Below, piece by piece: positions 57,757-64,000 of a stretch of 64,000 nucleotides of DNA. The stretch is from Astropecten irregularis. Lineage: Eukaryota; Echinodermata; Asteroidea; Paxillosida; Astropectinidae. The stretch covers positions 25,161,764 to 25,225,763 of the forward strand of contig OZ020248.1 in NCBI GenBank assembly GCA_963971285.1, written 5' to 3'. Under the pieces are notes generated by a model that saw nothing but the letters and a program-made list of their open reading frames with translations, was not told the origin of the DNA and ran no database searches. Numbering within the stretch: the first letter of the stretch is position 1; each line of letters starts with the position of its first letter. A program made the position numbers and the translations under genes.

Positions 57757-58755
57757 ATGCCTTACACTCACACCCACCCTGGTATCGACGCCAGTCTCTT
57801 CACCACCGACCAAGCCTCAGGAGGCAGCTCTGGCAACCCTATGACCTTCATCAAGATAGATAAGGGAGCAGTCATGACCAAGATTCAGGCTTGGAAGGAG
57901 GACTGGCGTATACGCGGTGTGGAGATGTGGATGAGTGATGGCACGTCCAAGCTGTTTGGCTCTCGCAACGGCAGCTCGTCCTACTTCGAAGTGGGACTGG
58001 GTGAGTTGATCACCAGGTTGAACGTCCAGGCGAGTGGCGAGTTAAGCTCTGGTGGGTACCGCCGACTGGGGGCTCTCTATATAGAGACCGACCAGGGGCG
58101 ATCTTGGGGCATCTACTCGGATAACTTGAAGGAAGACGGTCGCTACTGGCCAGACTGTGGCTCCGGTGTCGTCTGCGGGATGTTCGGCGCCGCCGGTGAT
58201 GACGTAGACAGCCTTGGCTTTGCTATTCTTCTTCCCATCAAGATGGCGCGTCTGGTGAATGTCACCTATCCAAACCTAGACATGCAAGTCGTCGCTAATA
58301 CTCCAACCACCGTGGCCGAGCAAACATTCACCAATGGCACTACCGTTGACCAGACCTTTACGTTGATGGGCAAGAAGACGGTGACCACCGAACGTTCCTG
58401 GAGCCAGACTACTGGCTTCGAAGCTGCAATCTCGACCACTGTCACAGCAGGAGTCCCTTTGGTGGCTTCTGTTGAGGAGACTGCATCTTGGACCGTCGGC
58501 AATGCCACCACCCAAGAGCGATCCACCACCGTAACGGAGGAGCAAAGCTGGTCCTGGCCAATCATTTGCCCAGCCGGCAGAAAGGTTCACGGCATTGGCA
58601 CCATGTATGCCGATCAGATCGACACCAAGTACGAGGCCAAGATGCGTATTGACCTGATGAATGGTAACGTGTACGAGTACTACGTGGAAGGCATCTATGA
58701 CGGTATGAACGTGAGAACCGGTGACGTCACAATCGACGACGAGGGTCCTGCTTAA
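57757..58755 (+). CDS. jacalin-related lectin fused to an aerolysin-like module, 332 aa
   Basis: The protein resembles the natterin/aerolysin-like group, in which a jacalin beta-prism lectin precedes a beta-pore-forming module. Family members bind glycans and can assemble into membrane pores, with roles in defence or venom. The role here is not known. Residues about 18-160 form the lectin part: KIQAWKEDWRIRGVEMWMSD and the closing signature GAAGDDVDSLGF. About 165-328 form the aerolysin-like part: a Thr/Ser-rich stretch, a segment at about 218-245 (FEAAISTTVTAGVPLVASVE) that fits the membrane-hairpin region, a Trp-rich QSWSWP, and a C-terminal RIDLMNGNVYEYYVEG strand. There is no signal peptide, as is common in this group. 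The CDS has no intron and is GC-richer than its surroundings. The ATG at 57757 is the first in frame after the inferred 3' splice site at 57467. Confidence 0.88.
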   Translation: MPYTHTHPGIDASLFTTDQASGGSSGNPMTFIKIDKGAVMTKIQAWKEDWRIRGVEMWMSDGTSKLFGSRNGSSSYFEVGLGELITRLNVQASGELSSGGYRRLGALYIETDQGRSWGIYSDNLKEDGRYWPDCGSGVVCGMFGAAGDDVDSLGFAILLPIKMARLVNVTYPNLDMQVVANTPTTVAEQTFTNGTTVDQTFTLMGKKTVTTERSWSQTTGFEAAISTTVTAGVPLVASVEETASWTVGNATTQERSTTVTEEQSWSWPIICPAGRKVHGIGTMYADQIDTKYEAKMRIDLMNGNVYEYYVEGIYDGMNVRTGDVTIDDEGPA

Positions 58756-60267
58756 AAACACAACATTTTGGCAATTTAGAAAATTATCGGCAACAGTGCA
58801 TATTGTCCATGTTCACTATTATGTTGTATCATTTTCATATCGAGGGGAATATGGACATGTAGTAAGGTATGTACTTCCTGCCATAGTTGAAAAAGCTCTT
58901 TATCTTATTTTTCTATACAGTATTGAATGTGTTTCTTCGCACTGGCTCAATACATGCTATTTTTATAATCGTTAGATAATTTCTTCGAAGCGTTTGACTC
59001 TCAATCCGGATTCCAAAAAAATTAATTTCACTGTTTATTCATTTGTTCAACATTGCAACAGCATGGAAAGTTTTCAAATTCAATATATTATATAGCTATA
59101 ATCATAATCATTGATAATTGCTTAGCATAATTAATAGAAGAATTTGTACACCATGCGCTTTATAGCCCATTCCTTTGTAAATTTGAATAATCATAATGGT
59201 ATAATAACAATGGATGATCTATAATTGGCATACGTATAATTGCTTCCTTGTTCAAATTGCTTGACGGTATAAAACTTTTGGATAAAAAAAACCCCGAAAA
59301 TCTTTGGGTTCACAAAAATATTAATTGCTCCGATAAAAGAAAGTCTCATTGACTACATTTTTTATTAGATTATTATGTAATTGAATAATAGTTTGTTATC
59401 GGTTTTAATGATATTTTTGGGGATGTGCTTGTGAGGTTTGCTGATTGGATTTTGATTGAATGGTTGGCTGTATGGAACCCCTATTCTAACTCATTATTTC
59501 ACTCAGCAAATCCAAGCTCATCATAATAATTATTGATCATAAAGCTTTCACAATCATCCCCAATTCAGTAAGCTCCAAAGGACACGTACCTCTCACATGG
59601 AGGGTCAATTCCTGCGCAACCTAATTTCCATAGCCTTTAAGCATGGATTATTTTCAGAGTTGTTGGTGTCACATGAAAGTTAAAAGTATGAGCTTTCCAT
59701 ACATTATAAACCTTCCCCACAATAATCATATTATTTTTTTTTGACAGCCATTTCAAAAGTGTAAAGTTTTTTTTAGACACCCTTTATATGTTGTTATGCA
59801 GTGCTTTGTTTTATTCAATAATTTCAGTGTACCAATGAAAACTTATTTTGTGCTGTTTTGATTTTTGTATTAATTTTGTTATTTAGTAATTCTCAAACTA
59901 GAAAATATCCAGAAACATTATTAAAGGCTGAACGTGCATGATATTATGGAGGCAGTATTATGGTTACAACATTACATGCACTTTACAAACTTGCTCTTAT
60001 TGTTGTTAAATCCTGATAGAAAAATTGGCAAATAAAAAAATCCAAATAGAAAAAAAATATTTACAAACACTAATATCCAGGAACACGTACAGGTCTACAG
60101 GATATGCATAAAATGTATTGGTGGCAGTTCATAATGGCTATGTAACATTAAAGGTTTAGACATAAATCTGCCGTAAATGCTGGTCTTTGGTATTATCGCT
60201 TTGTATACTCCTTTAGACAAATTAAGACAGAGGAACATTTTGGTTGCTTTATAAAGCGAACAAAGGC
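58756..60267. other. intergenic, nothing recognised
   Basis: Very AT-rich. No gene or repeat family of this window is assigned. Confidence 0.4.
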
Positions 60268-60450
60268 CAATCAAGCACAAAGCCATCTTTACCCTCACAT
60301 GCACAGGGACCATGGGTGAAGAGGATTATTTTTACAAAGCGTCTTGCCCAAGGACACCACTAACCCATGTCTGGATCGATTCAAACCCACGATCTGTATA
60401 GATTGACCATGAGACCTCGAGTGCGAGACAGCAGACCAGACTACCAGTGG
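60268..60450 (-). repeat. tRNA-derived SINE, copy 2
   Basis: It shares TCAAGCACAAAGCCATCTT, CAAAGCGTCTTGCCCAAGGA, and GATCTGTATAGATTGACCAT, then GAGACCTCGAGTG (+ strand text), with 56985-57246. Its B box is changed to GGTTTGAATCG. It lacks a segment of about 100 bp present in copy 1. Confidence 0.75.
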
Positions 60451-61011
60451 GGCACAACACTAAAATAGCTCCCAAATCAATGTGCTGGGCTGATACATGT
60501 ATAGTGATTGTCATATTCTGTGTACCCTCAAATATTCGTAATAGGGCCTGCATCTTTTGGGGTCATGCAATTAATATAATTATTGTGTGATTATGACGGG
60601 TTATCACAACCTGGGGCCTGTGCTTCAGCCTGTTGTGGAGACTTAAAACATTTTGGCTTAAAATATGGCCCTACATTGTTTTGAACATGGAGGGTTGCTT
60701 CATGAAAATTGATAGCAAGTCGGTTAAGAAAAAAAAGGACATTTCGGAGGGTTTTTTGGGGGGTGGGGGTTGCAATAAGCAAAAATTCTAATCGACTAAC
60801 AAACAAAACATTGAAAAGAATCGGGTAGATGAGGGTTGAAATTACCATTAACAGTATTGCACCAAAACCTGAGAGACTCCTGGATGAGGTTTTTTTTAAC
60901 TATGAAGTTGAGGGATTTTACACTAAGGTCAATGGGAGTTTATTATGTGGTGCACCCATAGGGCACGTAAACAGCGCATCAAAGGATATGACTACGAATC
61001 CAGGCCTAGCC
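60451..61011. other. intergenic, nothing recognised
   Basis: A GGGG-rich tract lies near 60755. No gene is supported. Confidence 0.35.
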
Positions 61012-61168
61012 TGGGGCCGATTTCACTTAACTCATCTTAACTTACTATTGATCGCAGGACTTTGTAATACAATTTGGAACCCTGTGTAGGATAGGCCCCC
61101 TACCATGGGTTATCCTTCGTAAATCAGTTATACGATCGATCGTGGGGCTTCGTGAAATATCGACCCCA
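61012..61168. repeat. GGGGCCGATTTCAC-family element
   Basis: TGGGGCCGATTTCACTTAAC on the left pairs with GGGGCTTCGTGAAATATCGA then CCCCA on the right. The interior CGATCGATCG is palindromic. It is related to 52683-52840. Confidence 0.75.
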
Positions 61169-61270
61169 GTGTCAAAGAATTGTCTGTGATAACAGCCAAA
61201 TAATTGTCATGATGCGAAGGAATATTAAAATTGGGATTTGAAGAGTAAAGAAAGATGATTATAATGTGAC

Positions 61271-61283
61271 GAATGTTCTAGAA
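61271..61283 (+). promoter_or_regulatory. distal heat-shock element (HSF site)
   Basis: GAATGTTCTAGAA is a perfect three-block nGAAnnTTCnnGAAn site about 540 bases upstream of the Hsp70 start codon. An imperfect site, GAATTATCTAGAA, follows at 61476-61488. Confidence 0.75.
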
Positions 61284-61598
61284 TGGTACTCTTGCATGTA
61301 CAGGCCCGAGCCTATTGAACACAATAGACAGAAGTTCGATTGTGTGTGATACCATGAAGCTAAAAATGTACACGGCTCCATTGTGTAATGTGTGCATAAT
61401 GCTCACAACGCACGAACTTCGAGAAAAATCTATTGCTGTTGTAACTATAGAGGGCGCGCTTTTGGGGAAGCCCTGGAATTATCTAGAACGATGAGTCATC
61501 GTGTAAAATTAGCCACCGCAGCATAAATCGGCCGCGTAGAAATTGCTGGAACTGAGTGGAAAGCCTGCAGGGGCTAACTTGAATTGTTACAGAAGATG

Positions 61599-61611
61599 GA
61601 AACTTCCAGAA
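61599..61611 (+). promoter_or_regulatory. proximal heat-shock element
   Basis: GAAACTTCCAGAA is a perfect three-block HSF site 15 bases upstream of the TATA box. This is the classic arrangement in inducible hsp70 promoters. Confidence 0.88.
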
Positions 61612-61625
61612 AACAAAAAGCAAGG

Positions 61626-61632
61626 TATAAAT
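61626..61632 (+). promoter_or_regulatory. Hsp70 TATA box
   Basis: TATAAAT in the context CAAGGTATAAATGTT predicts transcription from about 61655-61660 and a leader of about 150 bases. Confidence 0.82.
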
Positions 61633-61808
61633 GTTTTCAGGAAGGGGAATGGAGGGCATTACCAGATCAAAATCCATAGACTGCGCTTACGGTAGCGGAG
61701 ACAAGCTGAAGTATCATCGCATCGACTCGCATCCGACTGCCCGTGAGAACATTTTAAATCCACAACTAAACTTACGTCGTGTACTTATCTAACTTTTAAG
61801 TTCTCAAC

Positions 61809-62002
61809 ATGGCACCATCATCAGTCAAATCGCCTGCCATTGGCATCGACTTGGGGACGACATATTCCTGTGTCGGAGTCTTCCAGAATGGCAAAGTGGA
61901 GATCATCGCCAACGATCAGGGGAACCGCACCACGCCGAGCTACGTGGCTTTTACGGACTCGGAACGACTCATTGGAGATGCCGCCAAGAACCAAGTAGCA
62001 AT
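61809..62002 (+). CDS. HSP70: Hsp70 exon 1 (N-terminal nucleotide-binding domain)
   Basis: It encodes the first 64 residues and two bases of codon 65. The N terminus [20 protein letters not shown] carries the phosphate-1 ATP-binding motif (residues 13-20), followed by [10 protein letters not shown]. The lack of a targeting peptide marks a cytosolic/nuclear Hsp70. The donor is GCAAT|GTGAGT, and joining to 62700 restores ATG (Met) and [16 protein letters not shown]. Perfect heat-shock elements and a TATA box upstream indicate stress induction. Confidence 0.96.
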
Positions 62003-62699
62003 GTGAGTACATCATTATATGGAGAAATGTCTCCATGATCATACCGTGCATTAATTGAAAACTGCTTGTGTTATTGCATGGAGGAATTCTTCCATGGTTA
62101 TTTTTTTATTAGGAATGAGAGAATTAGGGACCGCAGGTTAGAGGGGCCTACATCTAAAAGTAGGGTCACCACTCCCCAAATGCCGGGTATATTTTCTGGG
62201 AGGCAGAGCGGATCCACGGGGGGGGGGGGGGGTTAGGGGGCTTAAACCCCTCCCTTTGGGCTCCCTAAAAAAAATCAATCAATCAATCAATCAATCGAAA
62301 TGTCAAATTGAAAATCTCCCTACCAAAGAAGGGGGGACACCGCCCTTCCACACCTTTCCGCCCTCGGGCGCTCCGCTCCCTCGCAGTGCCTGGCTACAAA
62401 ATTTCACTCCGGGTAACCCTTAGCAAAAAGCTAGATCCGCCCTTGGGATGAGGGTGTCTTATTTCTCCATGGAATGGCTTTATAGTTATAAATCATGCTG
62501 TTTTCATGCTGTTTCTGAAAAAAAATATCATACTCTGGTTTTTTTCGTTGATTAATCTGTAGTAAAAAAAACGACAGCTGTCACTGATAATTTTGGGTGG
62601 GTAAAAAGTTATTGCAAACAATTAGTGTAATATTTACACATTTATCAATATTGTGATATAAATATTTATATGTTGTTCTTTTGTATTTTCATCTTTCAG
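62003..62699 (+). other. Hsp70 intron 1 (697 bp)
   Basis: It is bounded by GTGAGT and TTTCATCTTTCAG. It contains a hAT-like MITE remnant (62214-62445) and a (TCAA)n microsatellite at about 62274-62298. Confidence 0.9.
62214..62445. repeat. hAT-like MITE remnant, related to 40237-40570
   Basis: It starts CAGAGCGGATCCACGG, has a G run and CCCCTCCCTTTGGGCTCCC, and ends GCTAGATCCGCCCTTG. The flanking octamers (CTGGGAGG, GGATGAGG) no longer match well, so it is older than the 40 kb copy. Confidence 0.6.
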
Positions 62700-64000
62700 G
62701 AATCCCCGAAACACAATATTTGATGCCAAACGTCTGATAGGCCGTCGATTTGACGATTCGTCGGTCCAGGCAGACATTAAGCACTGGCCATTCAGGGTTG
62801 TCAACCATCAAGGGAAGCCTAAACTACAAGCCGAGTACCAGAACGAGACCAAGACCTTTGCTCCTGAGGAGATCAGCTCTATGGTGCTCGTCAAAATGAG
62901 GGAGACGGCAGAGGCGTATCTGGGCCAGGGCGTGACGGATGCTGTCATCACCGTACCAGCCTACTTCAACGACTCCCAGAGGCAAGCTACAAAAGACGCC
63001 GGGCAAATTGCTGGACTGAACGTCCTGAGGATCATCAACGAGCCTACAGCGGCAGCTTTGGCCTATGGATTGGACAAGAAACTGAAGGGGGAGAAGCACG
63101 TCCTCATTTTTGACCTGGGTGGAGGCACCTTTGACGTTTCTGTCCTGGCAATTGAGGATGGAATCTTTGAGGTTCTCTCCACTGCTGGTGATACCCATCT
63201 GGGCGGGGAGGACTTTGACAACCGCTTGGTGAGCCACCTGTCTGCAGAGTTCCAGAGGAAGAACAAGAAGGATCTGACCAGGAACCCCAGAGCTCTTCGC
63301 CGTTTGAGGACAGCTGCTGAACGAGCCAAGCGTACCCTCTCCAGCAGCACTCAGGCCAACATTGAGGTGGACTCGATCTCTGATGGGATTGATTTCTACA
63401 CATCCATCTCACGTGCTCGCTTCGAGGAGTTGTGTGCTGACTTGTTCCGTCAGTGTATCGCTCCAGTTGAGAGAGCTCTAGTGGATGCCAAACTTGAAAA
63501 GCACAAGATTGATGAGGTTGTGCTAGTCGGAGGCTCCACTCGAATCCCAAAGATCCAGAAGCTGTTGCAGGATTACCTCAATGGCAAGGAGTTGAACAGA
63601 TCAATCAACCCAGACGAAGCAGTAGCTTATGGTGCTGCTGTGCAAGCCGCCATCTTGAGTGGTGACCAGAGTTCAGAGGTCAAGGATGTTCTTCTTGTAG
63701 ATGTTGCCCCTCTTTCTCTTGGTATCGAGACGGCTGGTGGCGTCATGACCAAGCTGATAGAGCGCAACAACCGCATCCCGAGCAAGACATCCAAGACTTT
63801 CTCTACATACTCAGACAACCAGCCTGCAGTTTCCGTCCAAGTCTTTGAGGGCGAGAGGGCCATGACAAAGGACAACAACCGTCTTGGCGTCTTCGAGCTC
63901 TCGGGAATCCCTCCTGCTCCCCGCGGTGTGCCTAAGATAGAGGTCACTTTTGACATCGACGCTAATGGCATTCTCAACGTTTCTGCCAAAGATGAGAGCA
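62700..64000 (+). CDS. HSP70: Hsp70 exon 2, partial (cut by window end)
   Basis: It is open without interruption to the last base, giving about 433 more codons. Hsp70 is the ATP-driven chaperone that binds unfolded polypeptides in the cytosol with J-domain and exchange-factor partners. Visible signatures are [13 protein letters not shown] at about residues 200-213, [17 protein letters not shown] at about 337-353, [15 protein letters not shown], then the start of the substrate-binding domain ([20 protein letters not shown], and [17 protein letters not shown] near the end). At about residue 498 the window stops, so about 140-150 residues are missing, including the lid and the C-terminal tail that would show an EEVD motif. 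No frameshift or missing catalytic residue is seen. The acceptor is CTTTCAG|G at 62699/62700. Confidence 0.97.

Noticed and set aside
58276..58761. 161-codon frame antisense to the jacalin-aerolysin-like gene
   Set aside because: It is a shadow of a GC-rich coding sequence, and the + strand protein explains the conservation.
62824..63989. Several - strand frames antisense to Hsp70
   Set aside because: They are shadows of the Hsp70 coding exon, a well-known artefact in Hsp70 genes.

Overview
This is a gene-poor, AT-rich, intron- and transposon-dense stretch of an animal nuclear genome. The protein types and the repeat families suggest a marine invertebrate deuterostome, most likely an echinoderm. 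The evidence is a PAN/Apple-EGF-fibrinogen-like secreted protein, a jacalin-aerolysin-like protein, an Hsp70 with a heat-shock promoter, and dozens of short inverted-repeat transposons. The taxon is an inference: no ribosomal or mitochondrial marker is present. I see no prokaryotic features, no CRISPR array and no intact transposase.

Layout. (1) 1-21.2 kb, + strand: one modular secreted-protein gene. I rebuilt it from nine exons whose reading phases fit: signal peptide plus PAN/Apple (2136-2514), EGF (12501-12614), two degenerate EGF exons, then a fibrinogen-type start followed by an unrecognised Cys/Trp-rich domain ending at 21232. Its 10 kb first intron holds a three-unit tandem array. Later introns hold a 1.4 kb hAT-type element with a perfect 8-bp target duplication, a palindromic tRNA-like pair and a minisatellite. 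(2) 21.2-27 kb: miniature transposons only. (3) 27.0-28.0 kb, - strand: an intronless 332-codon gene of unknown function. (4) 28-42.7 kb: repeats, including two diverged copies of a roughly 1 kb element. One copy carries a 30-bp perfect hairpin insertion with an 8-bp target duplication. (5) 42.9-47.0 kb, - strand: PHF5A (SF3b splicing subunit), three coding exons and exactly 110 codons. A hAT-type element sits just upstream of its exon-2 splice acceptor, and a 50-bp minisatellite starts beside its stop codon. (6) 48.97-50.0 kb, + strand: a second intronless gene of unknown function. (7) 57.76-58.76 kb, + strand: an intronless-CDS jacalin-aerolysin-like protein, probably with an upstream untranslated exon. 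(8) 61.3-64.0 kb, + strand: a cytosolic Hsp70 with heat-shock elements, a TATA box and one intron, cut by the window end.

The genes do not form a pathway. Two (PHF5A, Hsp70) are housekeeping or stress genes. Two (PAN-EGF-fibrinogen-like and jacalin-aerolysin-like) look like recognition or defence proteins. Two are unassigned. Most of the remaining DNA belongs to a few recurring inverted-repeat families, called here MITE-A (CCGGTCATTTTCGGCAAATG ends), MITE-B (GTGGGCGCCATGACA ends), MITE-C (AAAGGTA...ATCATACTTTGGT ends) and the GGGGCCAATTTCAT family. All exon joins and family names come from reading the sequence by eye, without database searches.
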